Shown here: one piece after another, positions 34,231 to 43,389 of the stretch
How the letters are laid out: the number at the start of each line of letters is the position of its first letter
How positions within the stretch are numbered: the stretch's first letter is position 1
Assembly (NCBI GenBank): GCA_018383195.1
Contig: JAGZOP010000003.1
Span: 1-64,000 of the forward strand
Direction of reading: 5' to 3'
Length of the DNA stretch: 64,000 nucleotides
From: Clostridiaceae bacterium
Lineage (GTDB): Bacteria > Bacillota > Clostridia > Oscillospirales > Butyricicoccaceae
Program-made: the position numbers and the translations under genes
The notes under the pieces: model-generated
Told to the model about the DNA's origin: nothing
The model's input: only the letters and a program-made list of their open reading frames with translations
Database searches by the model: none

Positions 34231-35355
34231 TCACCGTTTGAGCCAACTGGGTTTTTCACGCATGCGCACGCCAGCGGCGATGCCGAGCGCAGCATACATG
34301 GTGATTACCGATGAGCCGCCATAGGAAAACAGCGGCAGTGTGATACCGATGACCGGAAACAAGCCGAGGCACATGAGGATGTTCTCAAAGGTCTGGCTGA
34401 GGAACATGCCTGCAATGCCGATGGTCAGCACCGAGGAAAAGGTGCTGTTTGCGGTGAAGCTGACATAGAATAGGCGCAGAATCAGCAGGCTGAGTAGGGC
34501 AATGATGAGCAGACAGCCGATAAAGCCGAATTCCTCGCCCGCGACTGCAAAGATGAAGTCGGTGTGCTTGCCGGGAAAGTTGGAGTGCTGCATCTGGTTG
34601 CCCTGCAAAAAGCCGGAACCAAACACCTCACCCGCGCCGATGGCAAGCTTGCTCTTTTGGGTATGCCATGCAATGGTTTCATTGATCGAAGGGTCGAACA
34701 GCACAAGGATACGGTCGAGACGGTAGGCGCGTTCACCCGAAAAGATCTGCCAGATAAATGGGACGGATGCAATCGCGACAACTGCGCCGCCCGCAAACCA
34801 TTTGAGGCTCAGTCCTGCGCCGAACAGCATGATGACGAAAATAAACACATACGAGAGCGCAACGCCCGCGTCGCTCGAGGGAATGACAACTGCGGCGGTA
34901 ATGATCATCAGATGGAGTCCAAGACCCAAAAGCGTGCGCCAGTGGTTCATGCGGTCGTATTCGCGCTCCAGATGGGCGGCAAAGGTAAAGATGAAGAAAA
35001 TCTTGCCGATTTCGCCCGGCTGGATGCCGATCGGACCGAAGCGCAGCCAGCTGTGGTTGCCGCCCTCGCCGTAGCCGAGCGGGGTATAGAGCAGAAGCTG
35101 GAATGCAATATTGAGCAGCAGAAACCATTTCCAGTAGCGCGACATATCCTCCAGATCAAACAGGCTCATCAGGATAAACATCAGCACGCCGATGGCAACC
35201 GAAACAAGCTGAATGATGATAAACTTGTCCGATTCCATGCTGCGGGTCGCAGAATAGACAAGCACTGCGCCGAAACCGGAACAGCACAGGGCGAGAAATA
35301 ATAAATATAGATCGGTATGCTTCAAGTAGTGACCGATCGAACGAAACGCACGCAC
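34231..35355 (-). CDS. rodA: Rod-shape SEDS peptidoglycan polymerase
   Basis: 374 residues with about ten membrane spans. SEDS glycosyltransferase that polymerises lipid II during elongation with a class B PBP. Family signatures: GGNHSWLRFGPIGIQPGEIGKIFFI (about 100-124), with the catalytic-loop region QKSKLAIGAGEVFGSGFLQGNQMQ and the end FSYGGSSVITMYAALGI. RodA rather than FtsW or SpoVE by its length and N-terminus, and because mreB is encoded 6 kb away. Confidence 0.9.
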   Translation of the reverse strand: MRAFRSIGHYLKHTDLYLLFLALCCSGFGAVLVYSATRSMESDKFIIIQLVSVAIGVLMFILMSLFDLEDMSRYWKWFLLLNIAFQLLLYTPLGYGEGGNHSWLRFGPIGIQPGEIGKIFFIFTFAAHLEREYDRMNHWRTLLGLGLHLMIITAAVVIPSSDAGVALSYVFIFVIMLFGAGLSLKWFAGGAVVAIASVPFIWQIFSGERAYRLDRILVLFDPSINETIAWHTQKSKLAIGAGEVFGSGFLQGNQMQHSNFPGKHTDFIFAVAGEEFGFIGCLLIIALLSLLILRLFYVSFTANSTFSSVLTIGIAGMFLSQTFENILMCLGLFPVIGITLPLFSYGGSSVITMYAALGIAAGVRMREKPSWLKR

Positions 35356-35516
35356 GGCGTCACCTCCAATGTCTTAGGTTCTTATCATACCATAAACTGC
35401 GGCAATGCGCGACTGGGATTTTGTAAAAATTTTTTAGAGATGCGGCATCCTCGTCAGAATCCACAAGTACGGTATGAAAAATTATGAAAATTGGGAATCT
35501 CTGCGCGGAGAGGAGA

Positions 35517-35525
35517 TGATATAAT
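35517..35525 (+). promoter_or_regulatory. Extended -10 promoter of fhs
   Basis: TG-A-TATAAT, an extended -10 box without a good -35. A small palindrome CTCTGCGCGGAGAG lies just upstream (about 35498-35513) and may bind a regulator. Confidence 0.5.
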
Positions 35526-35600
35526 AAATATATCGAAAGACAGAGCGGAAACAGAGGATGGTTTCTGCGCACGGTAAAATAGGAAGGACGGTAAATTTCC

Positions 35601-37271
35601 ATGCTGACTGATATTGAGATTGCACAGAGCTGTAAGATGAAACCCATTGCCGAGGTCGCTGCGGCTGCGGGGATGCATGCAGACGATCTGGAGCTGTACG
35701 GCAAATATAAAGCAAAGATTTCCGCAGAGGTGTGGAACCGGCTGAAAGACCGGAAGAATGGAAAGCTGGTGCTCGTCACTGCCATCAACCCAACCCCGGC
35801 AGGCGAAGGAAAAACGACAACCAGCGTCGGTCTGGGTCAGGCAATGGCAAAGGCAGGTAAAAACGCCATGATCGCGCTGCGTGAGCCTTCTCTGGGACCG
35901 GTATTCGGCATCAAGGGCGGCGCAGCCGGCGGCGGTTATGCACAGGTGGTTCCGATGGAGGACATCAATCTGCACTTTACCGGCGATATGCATGCCATCA
36001 CAGCAGCGAACAATCTGCTGTGCGCCATGTTGGACAACCATATGCAGCAGGGCAACGCGCTCGGCATCGACCCGCGCCGCGTGATTTTCACCCGCGTCAT
36101 GGACATGAACGACCGCGCACTGCGCAATATCACGATCGGTCTGGGCGGCAAGGTGAATGGCGTGCCGCGTGAGGATCATTTTATGATTACCGTGGCGAGC
36201 GAGATCATGGCAATTTTGTGCCTTGCTTCCGATTTGCAGGATCTTAAGAAGCGGTTTGGCGATATTCTGGTGGCGTATAACTATGCCGGCAAGCCGGTAT
36301 ACGCGCGTGACCTCAAGGCAGAGGGTGCAATGACCGCGCTGATGAAGGATGCCATCAAGCCCAATCTGGTGCAGACGCTCGAGGGTACACCATGCCTGAT
36401 GCACGGCGGTCCGTTTGCAAATATCGCGCATGGCTGCAACAGCGTACAGGCAACCAAACTCGCCCTGAAGCTTGCGGACATTGCCATCACCGAGGCGGGC
36501 TTCGGCGCAGACCTTGGCGCGGAGAAATTCATGGACATCAAGTGCCGCAAGGCGGGGCTGTCGCCCGACTGCGTGGTGCTGGTCGCGACCGTGCGTGCGC
36601 TCAAGTATAATGGCGGCGTGGCAAAGGCAGATTTGAATGCGCCGAATGTGGAGGCGCTTGAAAAGGGCATCTGCAACCTTGACGCACATCTGGATAACAT
36701 TGCAAAGTTCGGTGTGCCGTGTGTGGTTGCCATCAACGCATTCCCGACCGACACCGAGGAAGAGATGGAGTTCATTCGTCGGCACTGTGCGGCGCGCGGC
36801 GTGCGCGTGGCGCTCAGCGAGGTGTTCGCAAAGGGCGGCGAAGGCGGTTTGGCGCTTGCAAATGAGGTGCTTGCGGTTCTGGATGAGGGCAAGGCAGACT
36901 TCCATCCGCTGTACGCAGACGAGCTGTCTCTCACGGATAAGATTAAGACCATCTGCACCGAGATTTATGGCGCAGCAGAAGTAAACATTCTGCCCGCAGC
37001 TGCGAAGGAACTGACGAATATCACCGAAATGGGTTACGGGCATCTGCAGGTCTGCATGGCAAAGACGCAGTATTCGCTTTCGGATGATGCGTCCAAGCTC
37101 GGACGTCCGCAGGATTTCTCGATTACCGTGCGCTCGGTACGCCTTGCTGCAGGCGCGGGCTTTGTGGTCTGCGAAACCGGCGCGATTATGACGATGCCGG
37201 GTCTGCCCAAGGTTCCGGCGGCGGAGAAGATTGACGTGGACGAAAATGGCAAGATCACCGGTCTGTTCTGA
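35601..37271 (+). CDS. fhs: Formate-tetrahydrofolate ligase
   Basis: 556 residues, full length. ATP-dependent formylation of tetrahydrofolate, the entry to one-carbon metabolism in anaerobes. TAINPTPAGEGKTTTSVGLGQA (about 55-76) is the P-loop-like site, then EPSLGPVFGIKGGAAGGGYAQV, GDMHAITAANNLL, and the C-terminal GYGHLQVCMAKTQYSLSDD. ATG after AATAGGAAGGACGGTAAATTTCC. It is monocistronic, with its own promoter and terminator. Confidence 0.97.
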   Translation: MLTDIEIAQSCKMKPIAEVAAAAGMHADDLELYGKYKAKISAEVWNRLKDRKNGKLVLVTAINPTPAGEGKTTTSVGLGQAMAKAGKNAMIALREPSLGPVFGIKGGAAGGGYAQVVPMEDINLHFTGDMHAITAANNLLCAMLDNHMQQGNALGIDPRRVIFTRVMDMNDRALRNITIGLGGKVNGVPREDHFMITVASEIMAILCLASDLQDLKKRFGDILVAYNYAGKPVYARDLKAEGAMTALMKDAIKPNLVQTLEGTPCLMHGGPFANIAHGCNSVQATKLALKLADIAITEAGFGADLGAEKFMDIKCRKAGLSPDCVVLVATVRALKYNGGVAKADLNAPNVEALEKGICNLDAHLDNIAKFGVPCVVAINAFPTDTEEEMEFIRRHCAARGVRVALSEVFAKGGEGGLALANEVLAVLDEGKADFHPLYADELSLTDKIKTICTEIYGAAEVNILPAAAKELTNITEMGYGHLQVCMAKTQYSLSDDASKLGRPQDFSITVRSVRLAAGAGFVVCETGAIMTMPGLPKVPAAEKIDVDENGKITGLF

Positions 37272-37283
37272 TGAAAATGCGGA

Positions 37284-37316
37284 AAGGGCGCGCCTTCTGG
37301 CGCGCCCTTCGTTTTT
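37284..37316 (+). terminator. Terminator of fhs
   Basis: 11-bp GC-rich stem AAGGGCGCGCC (37284-37294 with 37299-37309), TTCT loop, and CGTTTTT. Confidence 0.9.
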
Positions 37317-37484
37317 GCGATGAAAAGCAGGTTCAAATCCTGTATGGAACAGTGTGCAGACAAAACAAAACGGCACTCATTTTCATGAATGCCGGAATAG
37401 ATTTAGAAATCAAATTACGACCCAGCGAAGCGGTCGGAATTTGAAGGTGAGGAGCAGCGGAGCGAGCGCGTCGATGATTTTTGC

Positions 37485-37522
37485 AAAAAAAAATCGTCGC
37501 AAGCGATGCAAAGCTTGCGACG
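37485..37522 (-). terminator. Terminator of tRNA-Pro
   Basis: 10-bp stem CGTCGCAAGC/GCTTGCGACG (37495-37504 with 37513-37522), followed leftward by about nine T residues; it begins 4 bp from the tRNA 3' end. Confidence 0.9.
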
Positions 37523-37525
37523 AAC

Positions 37526-37602
37526 TGGTCGAGGTGACAGGATTCGAACCTGCGGCCTCTTCGTCCCGAACGAAGCGCTCTACCAAGCTGAGCCACACCT
37601 CG
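37526..37602 (-). tRNA. tRNA-Pro (CGG anticodon)
   Basis: 77 nt including an encoded CCA. Read leftward: acceptor stem CGAGGTG/CACCTCG, D-arm with GGCTCAGCTTGGTAGAGC, anticodon stem CTTCG/CGAAG with loop TTCGGGA (anticodon CGG), and T-arm with GGTTCGAATCC. All four stems pair. A strong terminator follows, so it is transcribed alone. Confidence 0.97.
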
Positions 37603-37757
37603 ATGTTTTGTTGTTGTCTTTCGTGACAGCTTCCTTAGTATATCGCAGTATGCGGGAAATGTCAACAGGAAAAACGAAAAAAATTAAAATATTTTTTCTC
37701 ACCCCAAACACAGGGCAGCGCTGCGACACATAGGCTGAGACAAGGAGGGAAAGTGCG

Positions 37758-38060
37758 ATGCCTTATTTAATGGAATGCATCATCGGAACACTGGCTGCGG
37801 TTGGGTTCATTTGCATTTTAAAAGGAGTCTATGATATAATCATGACGAGTTATGCCCGCACCGGACAGCCGGCAACCCTGTATCTCAGCGGGGACGGTAC
37901 TTCGCCGGATTGTGAGCATCTGCTGCTTGCAGCAGAGCAGGCAAGGCGGCTGTATCTGCCGGGGATGGAGATTATTTTTCTGGAGATGGGCGACACAACC
38001 GAGGAAGAACCGCTTGCGGCGCGCATTGCGGCGCGGCGCGGCATCACCTATATGAAATAG
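37758..38060 (+). CDS. Small membrane-anchored protein of unknown function
   Basis: 100 residues. One N-terminal span (MECIIGTLAAVGFICILKGVYDIIM, about 5-29), then a soluble part with LYLSGDGTSPDCEHLLLAAEQARRLYLPGMEIIFLE. No family recognised. ATG after CAAGGAGGGAAAGTGCG; the stop is 15 bp ahead of recD2, so it leads that operon. Confidence 0.7.
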   Translation: MPYLMECIIGTLAAVGFICILKGVYDIIMTSYARTGQPATLYLSGDGTSPDCEHLLLAAEQARRLYLPGMEIIFLEMGDTTEEEPLAARIAARRGITYMK

Positions 38061-38075
38061 TAAAGGATTTCGGCT

Positions 38076-40319
38076 ATGCAGGAATTTTCCGAACAACACG
38101 AATATCAAATGGTCTGCGGGACGGTGTCGCAGATCGTTTTTCAAAATGAGGAAAACGGCTATGCCGTGCTGCGCCTGATTGCACGGGATGGGGAAGAAAT
38201 CACCGCGACCGGCTATATTCCCGGGCTTGGACTGGGTGAGGAACTGACGCTCGGCGGGCGATGGACAACGCATCCGTCGTATGGAGACCAGTTTTCTGCG
38301 GAGAGCTTTGAGCGCCGCCTGCCGGAAACTGCGCGCGGCATTGCCGATTATCTGGGTTCGGGACTGATTAAGGGAATCGGTCCCCGCCTCGCGGTGAAGA
38401 TCGCGGAAAAGTTCGGGGAGGAAACCTTCGATGTGCTGCAAAACGATCCGGCACAGCTCACCGAGATCCGCGGGATCACCCCGAAAAAGGCGCGCGACAT
38501 TGGCAGACAGTTTACCGAGATGAGTGAAATGCGTCTGCTTATGGACTTCCTCACCGAAAACGGGCTTCCAGTCTGGCTTACCCCGCGCCTTTATAAACGG
38601 CTCGGCGTAGCCGCGATGGACGCGCTGACCGAAAACCCCTATCTGCTGTGCGATGAGTATTATGAGATCGATTTCGGCATGGCGGACGGGCTGGCGCTTA
38701 ATCTCGGCTTGCCGCGCCTGTCCGATGAGCGCGCGGATGCGGGCGTTTTGTATACCATGGTCTTTAATCTCGACAATGGGCATACGTTCATTCCGGTGGA
38801 AAAGTTGGTTGCCGCGGCTTGCCGTCTGCTCAGCGACGAAGATGTGGAGTTCGATGAGGAGCGGATTCACGAGAGCCTGCACCGTCTGGAAGCGCGCGGA
38901 CAGATTGTGCGGGAACAGATTGCAGGACGCGATGCGATTTATCTGCGCCAGATGTATGAAGCCGAGGATTTTTTGGCGGGCAGTCTCAAGCACCTTGCGG
39001 AGCAGCAATATACCTATGATTTCGACTTGGATGAACTACTGCGTTCGCTGGAACTGGATTCCGAGGTGACCTATGCGCCGCTTCAGCAGGAGGCGATCAC
39101 CAAGGCTGCGAAATATGGGGTATCGATTTTAACCGGCGGTCCCGGCACCGGCAAGACAACGGCGGTGCGCGGCATGCTGCGCGTGTTTGAGGCGCTCGGT
39201 TTGAATGTTGTGCTCGCCGCGCCGACCGGACGCGCCGCCAAGCGCTTGTCTGACCTGTGCGGGATGGAGGCAAAGACCATTCACCGGCTGCTCGAAGCAG
39301 GGTACGGCGGGGGCGGCAAGCTGATTTTTCAGCGCTGCCTGACCAACCCGCTGGATTGCGACGTCGTGGTGCTCGACGAGGTCTCCATGGTCGATATTGC
39401 GCTGATGCAGGCGCTGCTTGCCGCCATGCCCTATGGCGCGCGTCTGGTTCTGGTCGGGGATGCCGATCAGCTGCCACCCGTTGGACCGGGCAACTTCTTA
39501 CGGGATTTGATCGGTTCGGGACGTGTGCCGGTTACACAGCTCACCGAAATCTTCCGGCAGGCGCAGGAAAGCGACATTGTCATGAACGCGCACGCCATCA
39601 ACGAAGGGCATATGCCGCATCCCTCGGACAAAAACGGCGATTTCTTTATGATGCGCAAATCTGACCCGGCGGCAGTGATTCAAACCGTTACCGAGCTATG
39701 CAGGGAACGCCTGCCGCGCTATTATGGATTGAACCCCAGCCAGATTCAGGTGCTGACCCCGTCCAGACGACAGGGAGCGGGCACTATGCAGCTCAACCGC
39801 CGCTTACAGGAAGCGCTCAACCCCGGCACACCGGACAAGCAGGAAAAACGATTTGGCGATACCGTGTTCCGCGAAGGCGACCGCGTGATGCAGATTCGCA
39901 ACAACTACGATATTGTTTGGGAACGCATCGACGGGCGCGATCAGGGCACGGGCATGTTCAACGGCGATGTGGGAGAGATTTTGCAGATTTTCCCCGGGCA
40001 GGAATGCCTGCTCGTGAAGTTTGACGATAAAATTGCGACCTATACGTTTGATATGCTGGACGAACTGGAGCTTGCATACGCCATGACCGTACACAAAGCG
40101 CAGGGCAGCGAATTTGAAGCTGTGGTGGTCGCACTGTCCTCAGGCGTGTCGCGCCGCCTGCTGACGCGCAATATTTTGTATACCGCCATCACCCGTGCCA
40201 AGCGCCTGCTCGTCATCGTGGGCGCGCAGGAGACGGTGGAAACCATGGTTGCGACCAACACGCGCGGCAGAAGATACAGCGCGCTCAAGGCACGCATGCT
40301 GCTGGAGGAAGAACCGTGA
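38076..40319 (+). CDS. recD2: RecD2-type SF1B DNA helicase
   Basis: 747 residues. An N-terminal OB-like region (1-90) is followed by helix-hairpin-helix motifs (GIADYLGSGLIKGIGPRLAVKIAEKFG, about 88-114), then the helicase core: Walker A GGPGTGKTT (about 350), motif II VVLDEVSMVD (about 430), motif III GDADQLPPVGPG, and motif VI region YAMTVHKAQGSEF. It is the RecBC-independent RecD of Firmicutes, a 5'-3' helicase in DNA repair. It overlaps comF by 4 bp. Confidence 0.95.
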   Translation: MQEFSEQHEYQMVCGTVSQIVFQNEENGYAVLRLIARDGEEITATGYIPGLGLGEELTLGGRWTTHPSYGDQFSAESFERRLPETARGIADYLGSGLIKGIGPRLAVKIAEKFGEETFDVLQNDPAQLTEIRGITPKKARDIGRQFTEMSEMRLLMDFLTENGLPVWLTPRLYKRLGVAAMDALTENPYLLCDEYYEIDFGMADGLALNLGLPRLSDERADAGVLYTMVFNLDNGHTFIPVEKLVAAACRLLSDEDVEFDEERIHESLHRLEARGQIVREQIAGRDAIYLRQMYEAEDFLAGSLKHLAEQQYTYDFDLDELLRSLELDSEVTYAPLQQEAITKAAKYGVSILTGGPGTGKTTAVRGMLRVFEALGLNVVLAAPTGRAAKRLSDLCGMEAKTIHRLLEAGYGGGGKLIFQRCLTNPLDCDVVVLDEVSMVDIALMQALLAAMPYGARLVLVGDADQLPPVGPGNFLRDLIGSGRVPVTQLTEIFRQAQESDIVMNAHAINEGHMPHPSDKNGDFFMMRKSDPAAVIQTVTELCRERLPRYYGLNPSQIQVLTPSRRQGAGTMQLNRRLQEALNPGTPDKQEKRFGDTVFREGDRVMQIRNNYDIVWERIDGRDQGTGMFNGDVGEILQIFPGQECLLVKFDDKIATYTFDMLDELELAYAMTVHKAQGSEFEAVVVALSSGVSRRLLTRNILYTAITRAKRLLVIVGAQETVETMVATNTRGRRYSALKARMLLEEEP

Positions 40320-40963
40320 AAATGTCAAAGCTGCTGTATCCGTGCCGCTGTAAGCTTTGCGGCGCGGATTTGCCCGACCATGTCCACATCCTGTGCAAAA
40401 GCTGCCTGGAAGAAGGTTCCTACTGGATGGTTGAGCGGTTTGAAATCGCAGGTGCGGACGGTGCGGATGCGCCACTGGTCTACAAGGATTTTGTGCGCAG
40501 CGCCATGCATGCGTATAAATTTCACTATCGCAGAGCCTATGCAGACTGGTTTGCCGCGCTTGCGGGCGACTGCCTAAGCGGATATTTCGACACATGGAAA
40601 CCTGATGTGATTACATTTGTGCCGCTTGGCTTCCGCCGGTGGATGAAGCGCGGCTACAACCAGTCCGGTCTGGTCGCAAGGCTGATTGCAAAGCGGTTTG
40701 CACTGCCCTGCGTGCGGACATTGCGTAAACGCGCCGGCATTCGGATGCAGTCCAGCCTGACCCATGAAGCGCGTGCCGAAAACATCAAAAATGCATTCGG
40801 CATCCGCAAAGATGCCGATCTCGCGGGAAAACGGGTGGTGCTCGTGGACGATATCATCACCACAGGCGCGACCGCTGCCGAGTGCACGCGGATGCTGCGG
40901 GAGATGGGAGCATCGGCAGTCTATGTGCTCGGAATGACAAAAACTCCGGTCTTTCGTGGATAA
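40316..40963 (+). CDS. ComF family phosphoribosyltransferase-like protein
   Basis: 215 residues. Four-Cys zinc site at the N-terminus (CRCKLCGAD, then CKSC), then the ComF/GntX core with GYNQSGLVA and PRPP-binding loop VVLVDDIITTGATAAEC (about 175-191). ComF takes part in DNA uptake in competent bacteria, but many carriers are not known to be competent. GTG start at 40316 in the GTGA overlap with recD2; an ATG two codons later (40322) is an alternative. Confidence 0.92.
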   Translation: MKMSKLLYPCRCKLCGADLPDHVHILCKSCLEEGSYWMVERFEIAGADGADAPLVYKDFVRSAMHAYKFHYRRAYADWFAALAGDCLSGYFDTWKPDVITFVPLGFRRWMKRGYNQSGLVARLIAKRFALPCVRTLRKRAGIRMQSSLTHEARAENIKNAFGIRKDADLAGKRVVLVDDIITTGATAAECTRMLREMGASAVYVLGMTKTPVFRG

Positions 40964-41011
40964 TGTTTTTCAAATGTGCAAAAATCCCCCGAAATTCTCT
41001 GTTTTTGACCA

Positions 41012-41039
41012 TTGCATTGTGAAATAAATCCTGTATAAT
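41012..41039 (+). promoter_or_regulatory. Promoter of mreB
   Basis: TTGCAT (41012-41017), 16-bp spacer, TATAAT (41034-41039). The following leader is about 45 nt. Confidence 0.6.
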
Positions 41040-41089
41040 GAATAAGAATAGAAATACTCAGGAGATCTACTGGAAGGCAGGGTGGCTGC

Positions 41090-42166
41090 ATGATGAATGG
41101 TTTTGTTTCCCCACTCAAAAAAATGATGGGTTCTTTTCGATTTTTTACAAACGATATTGGCATTGACCTCGGCACCGCATCGGTGCTCGTCTACGTCAAC
41201 GGCAAGGGCATTGTGCTCAATGAGCCTTCGGTCGTGGCGGTAGACAAATCGACGGGCAAGATTCTGTCGGTTGGTGAGGATGCGCAGAAAATGCTCGGAC
41301 GTACACCGGGCAACATTGTCGCCATCCGTCCGCTGCGCGAGGGCGTGATCTCGGACTATGAGATGACCGAGCGCATGATTAAGGAGTTCATTCGCAAGGT
41401 GCTCGGTTTCCGGCTGTTTAAGCCCAATGTCGTCATGTGCGTGCCGTCGGTCATCACCGAGGTCGAGGAGCGCGCGGTCATCGACGCGGGCACACAGGCA
41501 GGCGCAAAGCGTGTGTTCCTCGTCGAGGAGCCGGTCGCGGCTGCCATCGGCGCGGGCATCGACATCGCAAAGCCGAACGGCAACATGATTGTAGATATTG
41601 GCGGCGGTACGACCGATATTGCGGTCATTTCGCTCGGCGGCATTGTTGAATCCACGTCCATCAAGGTTGCGGGCGACAAGTTCGACGAAGCGATCATCAA
41701 GTACATCCGCCGCAAGCACAATGTGCTCATCGGCGAGCGCACCGCAGAGGATATCAAGATGCAGATTGGATGCGTCTATCCACGTCCGGAGGAAGTCTCG
41801 ATGGAAATCAAGGGTCGCTGCCTGATGACCGGTCTGCCGCGCACCTTTACCGTGGAGTCGAGCGAGATTCTCGGCGCGTTTGAGGAGGTATCCTCGACCA
41901 TTGTTGAGGCGATTCATGCGGTACTGGAGCGCACGCCTCCGGAGCTGACCGGTGATATCTCAACAAACGGCATTGTTATGACCGGCGGCGGCGCGCTCGT
42001 CTGGGGATTTGACAAGCTGATTGCCTCCAAAACCGGCATCCCGACCCGCGTTGCCGAAGAAGCGGTTTCGTGCGTCGCGCTTGGCACCGGTTCGTGCCTC
42101 GAGCATCTCGAAACCATGCAGGACGGCACGATGAACCTGTCCCGCCGTCGGCAGATGATGAACTAA
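41090..42166 (+). CDS. mreB: Actin-like rod-shape protein MreB/Mbl
   Basis: 358 residues. NDIGIDLGTASVLVYVNGKGIVLNEPSVVA (phosphate 1), DIGGGTTDIAVISLGG (phosphate 2) and VMTGGGALVWGFDKLI (adenosine) are the actin-fold signatures. It forms filaments that guide RodA-driven wall synthesis; rodA is in the window. Mbl and MreB cannot be separated by eye. No mreCD follows, which favours an Mbl-like paralogue. The start could be either of two adjacent ATGs (41090 or 41093). Confidence 0.93.
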   Translation: MMNGFVSPLKKMMGSFRFFTNDIGIDLGTASVLVYVNGKGIVLNEPSVVAVDKSTGKILSVGEDAQKMLGRTPGNIVAIRPLREGVISDYEMTERMIKEFIRKVLGFRLFKPNVVMCVPSVITEVEERAVIDAGTQAGAKRVFLVEEPVAAAIGAGIDIAKPNGNMIVDIGGGTTDIAVISLGGIVESTSIKVAGDKFDEAIIKYIRRKHNVLIGERTAEDIKMQIGCVYPRPEEVSMEIKGRCLMTGLPRTFTVESSEILGAFEEVSSTIVEAIHAVLERTPPELTGDISTNGIVMTGGGALVWGFDKLIASKTGIPTRVAEEAVSCVALGTGSCLEHLETMQDGTMNLSRRRQMMN

Positions 42167-42176
42167 ATCATGCAAG

Positions 42177-42205
42177 GAGCTGGGCATGAGTCCGGCTCTT
42201 TTTTT
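42177..42205 (+). terminator. Terminator of mreB
   Basis: 7-bp stem GAGCTGG/CCGGCTC (one G-U pair), 42177-42183 with 42192-42198, then T8. Confidence 0.8.
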
Positions 42206-42288
42206 GTATTCAAAATGAAATCGCGGGGGCATCCCATTTTGTGATATACTGAGAAAAACGGGACACCGGTCGAAAGGATGGGGTGTGT

Positions 42289-43368
42289 ATGGCACTGTTT
42301 GGATTTGGACGCGAGCCGGAACCGGAAGCGCCGACGGCGCGCGAGCTGGCGGAAAAGCATTACAGAAAACTGGAAAGCGAGTTTGCGGCACAGCGCTTAA
42401 CCCTGCATACCGTGCATCCTGCGCCGCCCTTTTCGGCGGAAAGTTATTTCTTTGCGCGTGAGCAGGACGAATTTCTGTTTCTGCCCGCGCTGAATATTTA
42501 TGGGGCGACAGAAGAGGAGCTGAAAGCCGTCGCGGTGCTGCGGTATCCTGCGGCGCGCCTGACCATTGCCAAGGACGAGCCGCAGCGCATGCCGGTTCGC
42601 CGGGAGGGCATTCTGGACGTGTACCCGATTGAGCCGGTGACGCTGCGGGTATCGGTGGACGGCGGGGAGCCGCTGGCGTTTACGGCGGGCAATGTGGAAT
42701 CGACCGCAAAATTTTTGAGCAGGTATCTCCCGGACTGTGCCCTGCGCGGTATGTATGACATTTTGCAATACCCGGAGGACGCGGCAGAGGTGCACTGCAA
42801 AAAAGGCGGCGGTCTGCTGCCGGATGGCGCGCGGTTCCGTGTCTGGCGGGAGGGGGATGTGCTGTGCTTCCTGCGGCAGAATGCCAACCTGTATCAGCGG
42901 ACAGGGGATGTGCAGTACGGCGTGCTGCCGCTTTCCGCGATTGAGAGCTTTGGGCAGGAGGGCGCGATTCGTTATGAAACTCGCGTTTCGGGCGGAGAGG
43001 TGACGATTGACCGCAGCGCGGCATACTGGTCCGGATGGGCGCATCCGTTTACATTCAACCCGATTGGGCATGCTCTGGAGGATGCAGTGAGTTCGACGCC
43101 GGTTCGTTCGGAGCAGATTCCACACGACGAGCGGTATATCGAGCTGCGCGTCCGCTGGCACGGACGGCGGGTAGAGTTGGAGTTTGATTCCAAGGCGGCA
43201 GAGGTGTTTACGCGGCTGATGCCGGAAAAATCCGAGGAAAACCTGCCCGCAGACCGTGAGCCGACCATTCCGGAGCAGATTGAAATTCTGGCAAACATTT
43301 GCGACCGCGGCTACCTGACCCGCGAGGAATTCGAGGAAGCCAAGCAAAAACTGCTCAAAAAACTGTAA
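42289..43368 (+). CDS. SHOCT-domain protein of unknown function
   Basis: 359 residues from the ATG at 42289 (two codons after an in-frame GTG). The first 300 residues are not recognised: no membrane span, mixed strands, many Arg and Glu. The C-terminal 32 residues (IPEQIEILANICDRGYLTREEFEEAKQKLLKKL) are a classical SHOCT domain, a short helical adaptor found at the end of unrelated proteins. It is followed 21 bp later by the arsenate-reductase fusion. Confidence 0.75.
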   Translation: MALFGFGREPEPEAPTARELAEKHYRKLESEFAAQRLTLHTVHPAPPFSAESYFFAREQDEFLFLPALNIYGATEEELKAVAVLRYPAARLTIAKDEPQRMPVRREGILDVYPIEPVTLRVSVDGGEPLAFTAGNVESTAKFLSRYLPDCALRGMYDILQYPEDAAEVHCKKGGGLLPDGARFRVWREGDVLCFLRQNANLYQRTGDVQYGVLPLSAIESFGQEGAIRYETRVSGGEVTIDRSAAYWSGWAHPFTFNPIGHALEDAVSSTPVRSEQIPHDERYIELRVRWHGRRVELEFDSKAAEVFTRLMPEKSEENLPADREPTIPEQIEILANICDRGYLTREEFEEAKQKLLKKL

Positions 43369-43389
43369 ACTGAAATTGGGGAGAAAGTA

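Noticed and set aside
37329..37350. T-arm-like sequence (AGCAGGTTCAAATCCTG) near tRNA-Pro
   Set aside because: Only one arm is recognisable, with no acceptor or anticodon stem; too little to call a tRNA remnant or attachment site.
35454..37376. 640-residue open frame on the minus strand
   Set aside because: Shadow of fhs caused by GC-rich codon bias; no homology and no ribosome site.
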